NCBI GenBank assembly: GCA_903881565.1
Contig: CAIRTR010000085.1
Span: 1 to 56,860 of the forward strand
DNA length: 56,860 nt
From: Oligoflexia bacterium
Lineage (GTDB): Bacteria; Bdellovibrionota; UBA1018
Direction of reading: 5' to 3'
Of the stretch, positions 24,898 through 33,199 are shown one piece after another (position 1 is the first letter of the stretch; each line of letters begins with the position of its first letter). The notes beneath the pieces are model-generated. The model was not told the DNA's origin and did not search any database. It worked only from the letters and a program-made list of their open reading frames with translations. A program made the translations under genes and the position numbers.

Positions 24898-26925
24898 TTA
24901 CTTCCCACCGGAACTATACTTAAACGCGTAACTCACTTGCACAATGCCTGCTCCGCGTGGAATCGGAAACTGAATCCGCTTTAGGACGCCCAAAATACAA
25001 CGCTCCGTATTGGCATTATTAAGGGTCGTGGACTCCAGGCCCGCTTGGGTCACGATGCCCGAAGCTCCGATGACAAAACTTGTTCCTACGCGCCCCGCGA
25101 GATGGGGATTTTCAGCGTTGATTTCTTTTTCATAACACAGTCTAAATTCATCCCGATGAGCGAGAATTGCCGCTTCAACCGCATCACGATCAATCGCTCC
25201 CATCACAACCGTTTCTTCATCGCCGCCCATCCGAATCGCCACACGCGTTTGTCCGCCCACAATGCCACTGCCTGTGCCCGCAGCTCCCATGCCAGTGCCC
25301 ACGCGTGCGCCACCTCGGCCTTCATTAGAAAGCCCGCCTAGGGTCGTCGCATCTGTCCCCCCACCGCCTTTGCTTGCACCCGAAAGCGCAAGACCACCGC
25401 CGCCGCCAGTATCAAAGCCCCCAAATCCTTTAAGTTTTGAGCCACTCTTTCCAAGCTGGGCCGCACTATTTCCTAAGAGATTTTCAATTTTTCCAGCGGC
25501 TGATTTAAGAAGATCCAAATTACCTTGATCTGCAACCTGACTGTTTCCGCCCCCTTTGCCTTCTCCTCCATCAGGGGCGGCACGCTTGGCCTGCTCTTGT
25601 TTTTCCAAATCCTTTTTGGCCGTTTTTGAGCCACGGGTCCCCTCTTTGCCCTTCGCGCGCGCGCCCTTGCCGCCTTGCGCTTTGAGTTGAGCTTTAGGTT
25701 TCGCATTCTTCTTTATAGCCGCGGCTGCCGCGTTTTTCTCCAGGGCTTTGGCGCCGACATTCATTTCCTTAGGGACGGGCTTGTTGGGCTCCGCATTCTT
25801 AAGTTCCAGCGCAATTTTCTCCAGCGCGGGAGGAGCTTCCTTGATCACCGGCCTCTTTGCCGAAAATTTTTCTGGCTGATAAAGGATCGTCGCAATACGC
25901 TCCGGCACCTGCTCGGGTTCGACATTTTGCGGCACATTGATCTTGAGCAGGGCCGTGATCATGATTGCCGAAAGTAAAAAAGAAGCGCCAAAGATCTTGA
26001 AAAAAAGCGGATCCCGCTCAATCATTTTGCTAGGCTTAAGCTTGGGCGGCGCCGCCGTGAAACTCAGATAAAAATCTAAAGCCCCCAGCGTGATCTTCGC
26101 AAAATCGTCTTTGCCGAGCGAAACCTGATAGGCCTGCTTTAATTGATCTAAGTTTTGCAGTTGTCCGTTTCGATGAACAACGCCCTTCATGGGGACATCG
26201 AGATTCAAAACGTAATCTTTACCAACGCGTGTGACTAAATCAAACAAGCCCAGAGGCGCAAGCTGAGGCATGAGCTGAGGAATTCCAAAATCCGCTTCGC
26301 GAGTGGGTCCGATGCTCACTTTGTCTGCTTCGACAAAATGTTTCACATCCAAAACGCCATCGGAGCCAGCGGTATTCCAGGAAAACACAATCTCCAGCGC
26401 CTGCTTTTGGGTAGGCCGATAATCAAAAATTTCTCTCACAACAGATTCATCTTCCAAAAGCAGCGAAGTAAAGTCCTCTTTAGGATCCAGAAAAAGCTTT
26501 CGGCCTTCGGCTTCTTTTGAAGGAGGCGCCAGGGCATTTGATCCCTGCGGTCTATCCAAGGAAAACTTAAAGCTATGCCGACCAATGGTCAGTTTGCTGC
26601 CTCCTTCTAAAACCTCCAAAACAGTTTTCTTGCCGTTTACGAAGATCCCCGTTTCACTGGCTAAATCAAATACTCTGACCTTGCCATCTTCGCTCTGCTC
26701 GAGCACGGCGTGAAGGGGCGCCACGCCATCACCCGTGACGCGCAGATCTGCTGAAACCACCGAACCCACCACGATCCGATCTTTATCAAAGCGAAAAGTG
26801 CCCTCGACACTCTCTAAAACCATCACGGCCTTTTTGCGAGTGGGCGCGATCACGTCGCGAAACCCTTCAATTGCTTTTGTAGGATCGGGGGCTGCCTCGT
26901 GAGGCGGTTTTGTTTTATCGGTCAT
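24898..26925 (-). CDS. FHA domain protein with TonB-like/AgmX C-terminus, GltG/GltJ-like
   Basis: The 675-residue product has an N-terminal FHA domain (about residues 45-110: DRIVVGSVVSADLRVTG, LHAVLEQ, ETGIFVNGK), a second beta-rich region, one transmembrane helix at about 302-325, a long Lys/Ala-rich then Gly-rich linker, and a C-terminal domain (about 575-675) with LCYEKEINAENPHLAGRV, FVIGASGIV and RCILGVLKRIQFPIP. This last domain matches the AgmX/PglI, TonB-like type. FHA domains bind phosphothreonine, so the cytoplasmic part may receive a kinase signal while the periplasmic end reaches the outer membrane, as proposed for GltG/GltJ of Myxococcus. It ends the 25-kb directon. Confidence 0.82.
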   Translation of the reverse strand: MTDKTKPPHEAAPDPTKAIEGFRDVIAPTRKKAVMVLESVEGTFRFDKDRIVVGSVVSADLRVTGDGVAPLHAVLEQSEDGKVRVFDLASETGIFVNGKKTVLEVLEGGSKLTIGRHSFKFSLDRPQGSNALAPPSKEAEGRKLFLDPKEDFTSLLLEDESVVREIFDYRPTQKQALEIVFSWNTAGSDGVLDVKHFVEADKVSIGPTREADFGIPQLMPQLAPLGLFDLVTRVGKDYVLNLDVPMKGVVHRNGQLQNLDQLKQAYQVSLGKDDFAKITLGALDFYLSFTAAPPKLKPSKMIERDPLFFKIFGASFLLSAIMITALLKINVPQNVEPEQVPERIATILYQPEKFSAKRPVIKEAPPALEKIALELKNAEPNKPVPKEMNVGAKALEKNAAAAAIKKNAKPKAQLKAQGGKGARAKGKEGTRGSKTAKKDLEKQEQAKRAAPDGGEGKGGGNSQVADQGNLDLLKSAAGKIENLLGNSAAQLGKSGSKLKGFGGFDTGGGGGLALSGASKGGGGTDATTLGGLSNEGRGGARVGTGMGAAGTGSGIVGGQTRVAIRMGGDEETVVMGAIDRDAVEAAILAHRDEFRLCYEKEINAENPHLAGRVGTSFVIGASGIVTQAGLESTTLNNANTERCILGVLKRIQFPIPRGAGIVQVSYAFKYSSGGK

Positions 26926-26938
26926 AAATTTTTAGTTC

Positions 26939-27223
26939 TCATTTTGTCATAAGAGCATCACGAAGCATCTCGGGATGGAAGTTTTTCCGCCGTTTAACCC
27001 AAGAATCAAACTTCTCTTCGTTACGGTTTTGAAAATAAAACTCCCCCGGCGCTTTGACCTCTCCTTGAATATTGATTCCATCAAAATTAAGCTCTGTTTT
27101 TTTAGGAAATACCGTTCGAACCTTTTTTCCACCACTACTCACGGGCTCCTCCGCCCAAACCGGGCAAGCCACCCAAAAGCTCAGCAAGAGTGCAGGCAAA
27201 AGAAACCCTATTTGTCTTTCCAT
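26939..27223 (-). CDS. Small exported protein of the gliding gene set
   Basis: The product has 94 residues from ATG 27223; GTG 27232 is an alternative start. It begins with a signal peptide (QIGFLLPALLLSFWVACPVWAEE). The rest has the short pattern TELNFDGINIQGEVKAPGEF, FYFQNR and FDSWVKRRKNFHPEML. I recall similar small proteins beside the Agl/Glt genes of myxobacteria, where a CglC/GltF-like name is sometimes used; I am not certain of the match. Periplasmic or outer-membrane location is inferred. It overlaps the giant TPR gene by 16 bases and precedes the FHA gene by 13. Confidence 0.65.
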   Translation of the reverse strand: MERQIGFLLPALLLSFWVACPVWAEEPVSSGGKKVRTVFPKKTELNFDGINIQGEVKAPGEFYFQNRNEEKFDSWVKRRKNFHPEMLRDALMTK

Positions 27224-30200
27224 ACCCCACACACCTTTCTTAAACGATCCGTAGAATCTTTTTCAAACCCTACCAGTTTGACCCCATCCAATTCTTTGAG
27301 AATCTCCAGACACTTAGCCGCGCCTTCAAGACCGGCAGGACCGGCGAGTGCCGCTTCATGAAAACTGCGGGCAAATCGACCTGAAGGCTCAGAACCCATC
27401 GCTCGCATGCCTTCTCCCGACGTTGTCCCGCCCGTCCCTTGAGAACATACGGCAAGACCCACTTTTACTTCTAGCGTATCAGCGGCCTCTTTCGCCGCTT
27501 TTTCAAAACTCAGTTTTGCTTTTGCAAAAAGCCGATAATAAGCAAGCAATTCTCCGCGATTAATGAGCGCAGGTAAAAAACCGTCTTTTAAATGCAGGGC
27601 CTGTGTAAAGCCATAATTTGCTTCAGCGGCGGCGGCCCAATCTTCTTCACCTTCTGCCGAGAGCGTCATAGCGGCGCGATTGTTCAAAGCCGAAACACTT
27701 TTAGGCGCTAAAGCCAGCGCCCGCTCATAAGCGATTCGCCCCAGGATCGGTTTGCCTTGCCCCCAAAGCAAGTTTCCGTAGTCAACCCACGCTTCACCCT
27801 CCTCAGGGTTTTTGAGAAGCCGTTCACGCGTTTTTTCAAAGGCCGGCGCCAAGCCCATCGTTCCACCATCCGGAGCGATCCCTGCTATTCGAAACCGCCC
27901 GCGAACGCCTTGTGCACGCCCGAGTGCCCCAACACCCGCAACGGTTGTGATTCGAGCGTCCGCAAGGCCATCCGCAATTTCGGGAAGGGCGGGGCTCAAA
28001 ATTTCTGAAGCCGCGGCCTTTGAATAAGCCTCAGCCCAGGTCGAAAAAGCCTTGGCACGAAGAGGGACACTGAGCGCTTCTAAATTCTTTTTAAACTGAG
28101 CTTGAAACACGGCCAAATCGGTCCCGGGACTCACCGTGGCAGGAGGAGGAATTCGGTCAATCTCGTCTGCAAAGCTATAGGCCCATACCCCTAGGCGATG
28201 AAGTCCTGCAATGCCCCAAGGACCGCCAACTTCGACGGCGGCCGCATAAGCTTTCGTGAGAGGCTCCAAGAACCACATCCGCTGATCAAGCGCTTTTTTC
28301 AATTGAGTTTCGGGTAGCTGCAAACTTTCAAAATGGGCTTCACTCTCCATCATTTCAGCCAGGCGAAAACGCGCATACCCCACAAAAGGCGAGAAGGACT
28401 CGACCTTGCCTTTTTGTCCTGAACTGCTCGAAGTCACGAGTCCCGCCGCTTTTTTATACATCCCTTTGGCTTGAACGGTTTCCCCGGACTTCAACAAAAG
28501 ATCTCCTAACCGAGAAGCACACTCGGCATCGATTTCAGCAGGTCCCGTCAGACAAAACTTAAAAAGCCGATTGGCTTCGCTCTCTTTTTCGGACCGAGTG
28601 TAGGAGCGCGCAAGCGCGAGCGCCACCGACCAGCGAAGGGGAGATTTTGGATGAATCGTGAGAAAGGCTTCCCGGGTTAATTGCGATTTAGCGATTTCCC
28701 CTTCACCCTCAAAAACGCGTGCGGCCGTCTCCAAAGATTCAGGAGTCCCGCCTTCTCGCCCCAGCTTTTCAAAGAGTCTCGCAGCCGTAAGCATCGCCCC
28801 AGTGATGAACCATCCCGTTGCGGAATTTCGAATCGCTTCAAGCGCCTTGGGACTTTTTGGAAAACGCTTCAGCCACTCCCCACTGACTCGCTCCGTATCT
28901 GAAGCCAGTGCCGCTTTTTGAAAACTCAACAAGGCATTGGCAAAAGTTTTTTCCGAGACATCTCGCGCTACGGTTTCAAGAGCCAAGGCCTCATAACCCC
29001 TCGCGGCCTCCGCAAAATCCTTACCACGCTCCTGTTTTGCAATGAGCCCAATCTTGAGCCTCTGTCCCAAATCCGCTAGAAACAGCTTCAGTTTTCCGGC
29101 CGCGTTTTGTTGATCGTTGGCCAGGATTGCCGCATTTTCACCCAGCTCCTTCACGGCCAGCTTGAGTCCCTCTACATTGCTACGGACTGGGTCCGAATCC
29201 ACCGCCATCGACGCAACCGTTGGGACTTGGTCCGAATAAATCTGAAGCCACAAACGAGCTGCAATGAGGGCCTGGTTAGATTTGGGTGTCCGATCCACAA
29301 TCGCTTTAAGTCTTTTGACCGCCTCTTTTTGAGAGCCGGGATAGCCTGCCAACACTTGCGCGGCCTTCAAAGCAGAGTCTCTCCCTTCTGCGGTATCTCC
29401 CAACGAAGTCTGAAGGGTATCGGTGGCTTCTACGAATTGTTTTTCCAGATCAGACGGGTCAGTGGCTTTGCTCTCGGTTTTACCCTGTTTTTGAATCGCA
29501 TCCGCAAGACTTGCCGTCCAAAGTGCCGCCGCTTCCTTGGCATAGCGCTCGTCTCTTGAATCTACCACTTTACGATAAATATCCGACGCCTCGGACAACT
29601 TCCCGAGGTCGCGTTTCACCTCGGCAAGATACATCTGAATCTCAGGAGTTTCCTTGCGGCTGTCTTCAGTTGATAGAAAAACACCTAAGTAAGCCGAATA
29701 ATACGCCTCACTGACGATTAAGGCCTCACGATTGGATTTTCTTCGATACTCGTCGTGATGCTCCGTCGCAGTCCTCCGAACCATGGCCCGAAGATTCTGC
29801 GCAGCCGTCAACGTCTCGGTATCGCCACTTTTTGGTATAGTCAGTTTCTGAAGTCGCGTCAGCGCGTCGTTATGTCGACCTCTTCTCAAATCCAAATCGA
29901 TGAGCTTCACCACGACGCGAAAAGCAGAGTCGCTTCCGGGATGGGTCTTTAAGAGCGTTTCATATACTTCCGTGGCCTTTTCAGGCTGTACATTGCGCTC
30001 GTACTGTCTGCCGAGTCGCTCCAGAAGTTTTGGAAAAAAGGTTTTATCCCCTGAGGTCGTATTAAAATAGGCCAGCGCGTCTTGAACTTTTCCATCTTCA
30101 GTCATAAAGACCGCCATGTCCCGCAGCGCTTCTTCTTTCAGAGACAGAAACTTCTCTCCCCCTTTGGTCGCGATTTCGACCGCTTCTTTAAGGGCAAGCA

Positions 30201-30927
30201 CGGCACGATCGGGCTGGCGCATCCGATAAAACACCCAAGCCAGTTTATGCAAAATCCTGGGTTTCTGCTCAGGATTAGCGCCCTTGGCTGCAGCCTCAAA
30301 AAGTGATTTTGCTTTTTGAAACTCCCCTGCCTGAAAGGCAGAATCTCCTAACTCGCGATAAGCATCCGAGACATAGACACTCTGGGGGAATTTTTGGATC
30401 AAATATTCAAAATACCGAAGACTTTCCTCGCGAGCCCCCAGCTCTGCCGAGTTATAGGCTAGAAAATAGTAAACCTGATCCAGTCGCTCATAGGCGATCC
30501 CCAGAGCCAGGATTTCCTTGCAAGCCTTGATTCCCGCTCCCAGATAGAACCTTGAATGAGAACGATCAATCGTTGGGCTTTCCTGGCCCTTCTCGAGTCG
30601 TTTCTCGTGCGCTCGCCCCTCAAGAAGAAACTCCGCCCGATATCCCTCTAAATCAAGCTCAGCTAACCTTAGATACAAATCCGCCCTTCGATTCTCTGGA
30701 GCCCGCCTGCCCAGGGCAATTCGAATTTGGGTGATCTCTTGTCCGCGAAGCTCCCGGATTTTCGCTTCTTCTGAAGATTCAGCGCTTCGGATTTCGGAAT
30801 CAGAGTAGGCAACAGCAATTGCCGCAGGCCCGGACCAAGCTAAAGTAACAGGGGCCGCTAATCCCAGAAAAAAAATTACACACACGAAAGCCCGTGCTCC
30901 CAACACTTTGGTCGCCTTCTTACTCAC
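27208..30927 (-). CDS. Giant exported TPR protein of the gliding type
   Basis: At 1239 residues this is the largest protein in the window. A signal peptide (RAFVCVIFFLGLAAPVTLA) is followed by a nearly continuous array of TPR-like helical pairs, for example YYFLAYNSAELGAREESLRYFEYLIQ, YRELGDSAFQAGEFQKAKSLFE, ALNNRAAMTLSAEGEEDW and a final AKAKLSFEKAA. It is probably periplasmic. Large TPR proteins are part of the Myxococcus Glt complex (AgmK/GltE-type), where they bridge periplasm and outer membrane. GTG 30927 is preferred over GTG 30933 because AAGGTGA sits six bases before it. The start overlaps the preceding TPR gene by eight bases. Confidence 0.8.
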   Translation of the reverse strand: MSKKATKVLGARAFVCVIFFLGLAAPVTLAWSGPAAIAVAYSDSEIRSAESSEEAKIRELRGQEITQIRIALGRRAPENRRADLYLRLAELDLEGYRAEFLLEGRAHEKRLEKGQESPTIDRSHSRFYLGAGIKACKEILALGIAYERLDQVYYFLAYNSAELGAREESLRYFEYLIQKFPQSVYVSDAYRELGDSAFQAGEFQKAKSLFEAAAKGANPEQKPRILHKLAWVFYRMRQPDRAVLALKEAVEIATKGGEKFLSLKEEALRDMAVFMTEDGKVQDALAYFNTTSGDKTFFPKLLERLGRQYERNVQPEKATEVYETLLKTHPGSDSAFRVVVKLIDLDLRRGRHNDALTRLQKLTIPKSGDTETLTAAQNLRAMVRRTATEHHDEYRRKSNREALIVSEAYYSAYLGVFLSTEDSRKETPEIQMYLAEVKRDLGKLSEASDIYRKVVDSRDERYAKEAAALWTASLADAIQKQGKTESKATDPSDLEKQFVEATDTLQTSLGDTAEGRDSALKAAQVLAGYPGSQKEAVKRLKAIVDRTPKSNQALIAARLWLQIYSDQVPTVASMAVDSDPVRSNVEGLKLAVKELGENAAILANDQQNAAGKLKLFLADLGQRLKIGLIAKQERGKDFAEAARGYEALALETVARDVSEKTFANALLSFQKAALASDTERVSGEWLKRFPKSPKALEAIRNSATGWFITGAMLTAARLFEKLGREGGTPESLETAARVFEGEGEIAKSQLTREAFLTIHPKSPLRWSVALALARSYTRSEKESEANRLFKFCLTGPAEIDAECASRLGDLLLKSGETVQAKGMYKKAAGLVTSSSSGQKGKVESFSPFVGYARFRLAEMMESEAHFESLQLPETQLKKALDQRMWFLEPLTKAYAAAVEVGGPWGIAGLHRLGVWAYSFADEIDRIPPPATVSPGTDLAVFQAQFKKNLEALSVPLRAKAFSTWAEAYSKAAASEILSPALPEIADGLADARITTVAGVGALGRAQGVRGRFRIAGIAPDGGTMGLAPAFEKTRERLLKNPEEGEAWVDYGNLLWGQGKPILGRIAYERALALAPKSVSALNNRAAMTLSAEGEEDWAAAAEANYGFTQALHLKDGFLPALINRGELLAYYRLFAKAKLSFEKAAKEAADTLEVKVGLAVCSQGTGGTTSGEGMRAMGSEPSGRFARSFHEAALAGPAGLEGAAKCLEILKELDGVKLVGFEKDSTDRLRKVCGVWKDK

Positions 30928-32515
30928 GTGCACTCACCTTTTTGCCTCGTCCGTCGGGCGTGTCGCGACACTCTGATTCAAGACCAAAAACATAGTCCCC
31001 GAGTTCGTCATTCCAGAATTCGCCATTAAAAGACCAATAATACTGATAATTTTTTCGACTCGGCCGCTCGTTACCTCGGGCCCGTTCCAGCGCTGAAGGC
31101 CGCTTATTCATGAGCCGCTCCTTGGCATGCTTGAGCATCTCAAGCTTGATGAAGGCCATCTTCTCAAAATTAGAAATCAAAGCCGCATGGGTTTCGATCA
31201 TCCCATTTTTCACGAATCCGCCCCCTAAAACACGAAGCGACTCTCCTCGCCAATCCAAAACCTGATTCAAGAAACCCGCAAAGCCTTTCCCCGACGTAAA
31301 ACTCACACCTTTAAGCATCGCTGAAAACTGCTCGACGGCCTGCCGCTCGGAGCGAACGTCTTTTTCAGCCTTTACCAGCCCCTGAAAATAGGGACTCCGC
31401 ACAAAGCCATTGATCATTTGATGGGTTTCATTTGAAGAATAGAGGGACTCACCTAACGCCTTTTTACCGAGTTCAAAAAAAGCACCGAGATCAGCGGATT
31501 GATTTTCGACAAACTCTTTTACAACTTCTCCCACATGAGAATATTGCGCATTGTACTCATTAATAACCTGGTTCGCGTCGTCATAAAGGCAAAGACTTAA
31601 GAAGGTTTGAGCTCTTAAGACGTCCACTTCAGAATTGAAAACGAACTTGAGCGCAGGACTTTTATACGAAACCAGCTTTCCTAAGGTGCGATTATATTCC
31701 TGCCGGCCAAAAGAGTTCCAGGCCTGCTCAAAAAGGATGTCTGGCCACACGAAGCTCGCCTTGGGAATTCGATCATAGGTCCGGTCGGCATCATCAAAAC
31801 GATCCATCTGATAAAGCGTACGGGCTTCGCCTGCTAGGCAGCGATTTTTAAGATCGTCATATTCACGAAAACGCGCTTCGGTTTTTGCTTCCCGCCCGGC
31901 ACGCGCTTGGCACGCTCTAAAATCCGCAAGCGCCAATGCGTCTTTACCCAAAATCGCATGCGCCGAGCCCCGAAGTTGCAAGGCAAAGGGCCACAAAGGG
32001 GTGGTTTCATTCATGCCTGAAAAGTACTTTACGGCGGCATCGGATTTTCGGGTCAAGAGCGCGTCCTTCCCTAAAGAGAAGAGATAAGCGCTTTTATTGA
32101 TGGAGTCATAGTCCTGATACTTGGTGTGACGAATGAGATAGGGTCTGATCAGTTCGCCGCCTAGGCTTAGGAGCAGTGATTCTGTTTCAGTTAAGACACG
32201 CCGAATTGCGGAGGGTTCCCCGCTTTGAAGCGTTTTGATAAAGAAGTAAGAAGCAGCGTTCGGAAGCCCCGCCTTCACTAAACTCAGCGTGATCCAAGAA
32301 TAGGCCGTATGAACGACTTTTGAATCACTGGGGGCATGTTCTGCTGCTGCAAAAGCATAACGGGCCGCCTTAAAGTACTGCCCCGACTCAAAGAGCTTTT
32401 GTGAATCATGCAAATATGAAGTCGAATCGGGCTCTTCAGCAATTGCAGTCGTCGAAACAAAGACAACTAAAGCCGCAAACCGAGCCCAAGACCGAAACGG
32501 TAATTGGAAAACCAC
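30920..32515 (-). CDS. Exported TPR protein of the gliding type
   Basis: The 531-residue product has a signal peptide (FAALVVFVSTTAIAEE) and TPR-like repeats, e.g. LHDSQKLFESGQYFKAARYAFAAAEHAPSD and GSAHAILGKDALALADFRACQ. Its C-terminal third is helical and charged, with a Trp/Tyr-rich end (YQYYWSFNGEFWNDELGDYV). Such proteins resemble GltE/GltC-type periplasmic TPR components. The GTG at 32515 lies five bases after GGGGGAG and 49 bases inside the upstream barrel gene, so the two reading frames overlap extensively. It is encoded together with the giant TPR gene. Confidence 0.75.
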   Translation of the reverse strand: MVFQLPFRSWARFAALVVFVSTTAIAEEPDSTSYLHDSQKLFESGQYFKAARYAFAAAEHAPSDSKVVHTAYSWITLSLVKAGLPNAASYFFIKTLQSGEPSAIRRVLTETESLLLSLGGELIRPYLIRHTKYQDYDSINKSAYLFSLGKDALLTRKSDAAVKYFSGMNETTPLWPFALQLRGSAHAILGKDALALADFRACQARAGREAKTEARFREYDDLKNRCLAGEARTLYQMDRFDDADRTYDRIPKASFVWPDILFEQAWNSFGRQEYNRTLGKLVSYKSPALKFVFNSEVDVLRAQTFLSLCLYDDANQVINEYNAQYSHVGEVVKEFVENQSADLGAFFELGKKALGESLYSSNETHQMINGFVRSPYFQGLVKAEKDVRSERQAVEQFSAMLKGVSFTSGKGFAGFLNQVLDWRGESLRVLGGGFVKNGMIETHAALISNFEKMAFIKLEMLKHAKERLMNKRPSALERARGNERPSRKNYQYYWSFNGEFWNDELGDYVFGLESECRDTPDGRGKKVSARE

Positions 32516-33195
32516 GCATTCTCCCCCGTCGTGCCGTAAATCGGCGCGCTATAATAAGCTCCCATGACATCCAAACGAACTGTCCACATTTGCGAAATAT
32601 GATATTGATGTCCTGTGGCTGCAAAAAAGGAAAACAACTTCTGATCCGCAAAACCTGACGCCGCCGAAGTCCCCTCGATCCTAGAATTCAACGTTCCCGC
32701 ACCCCCGGCAAAATACCAATCAAAATAAAGAATGGAGTTAAAGACATTGATCTTCGCATACCAAGGGACCCAATGAATAAGTCCACCCATCTCAGATCGT
32801 ATCTCTCGTACCACCGAAAGCGCGTTAGGTGCCGCCTGCGCAAAAGCTTTGAAAGTATTATTTTCAGAGTTCATTACGCCCACGAAAAAGGCTTCAATTC
32901 CGAGTTCTTCGGTAAAGTAGTAGGCGACTCGCGGATCAATGTGAAAGGTCATTCGGTAGGGATCAGAAAGTCCCGGCCCTCCCATCACACTCAAGAGCAA
33001 GTGGTCTGATTTTGAATAACGCCGGTTTTGTAAAACATAAACCTGCTTATCCGTATCAAGCCAATTGAAGTTATATTCATCGGAAGCTTGCGCCGCTTGC
33101 GCCCAGCTGAAGGCTACGAGAAGAAGCCACAGCAGTGCGATTGCAACACCCGCTATCTGAAACCCCCATCCATGGTAATTTCCGTTGCTTTTCAT
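32467..33195 (-). CDS. Outer-membrane beta-barrel protein, GltA/GltB-like
   Basis: This 242-residue protein has a signal peptide (IAGVAIALLWLLLVAFSWAQAAQA) followed by a short acidic stretch and alternating hydrophobic/aromatic strands, ending in FSNYRFGLGLGLRL, the usual pattern of an outer-membrane barrel C-terminus. The overall plan resembles the myxobacterial outer-membrane barrel domain in which GltA and GltB belong. It would anchor the TPR proteins at the outer membrane. The ATG lies four bases after the AddA stop codon; the last 49 bases are shared with the next gene in another frame. Confidence 0.72.
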   Translation of the reverse strand: MKSNGNYHGWGFQIAGVAIALLWLLLVAFSWAQAAQASDEYNFNWLDTDKQVYVLQNRRYSKSDHLLLSVMGGPGLSDPYRMTFHIDPRVAYYFTEELGIEAFFVGVMNSENNTFKAFAQAAPNALSVVREIRSEMGGLIHWVPWYAKINVFNSILYFDWYFAGGAGTLNSRIEGTSAASGFADQKLFSFFAATGHQYHISQMWTVRLDVMGAYYSAPIYGTTGENAWFSNYRFGLGLGLRL

Positions 33196-33199
33196 GATC

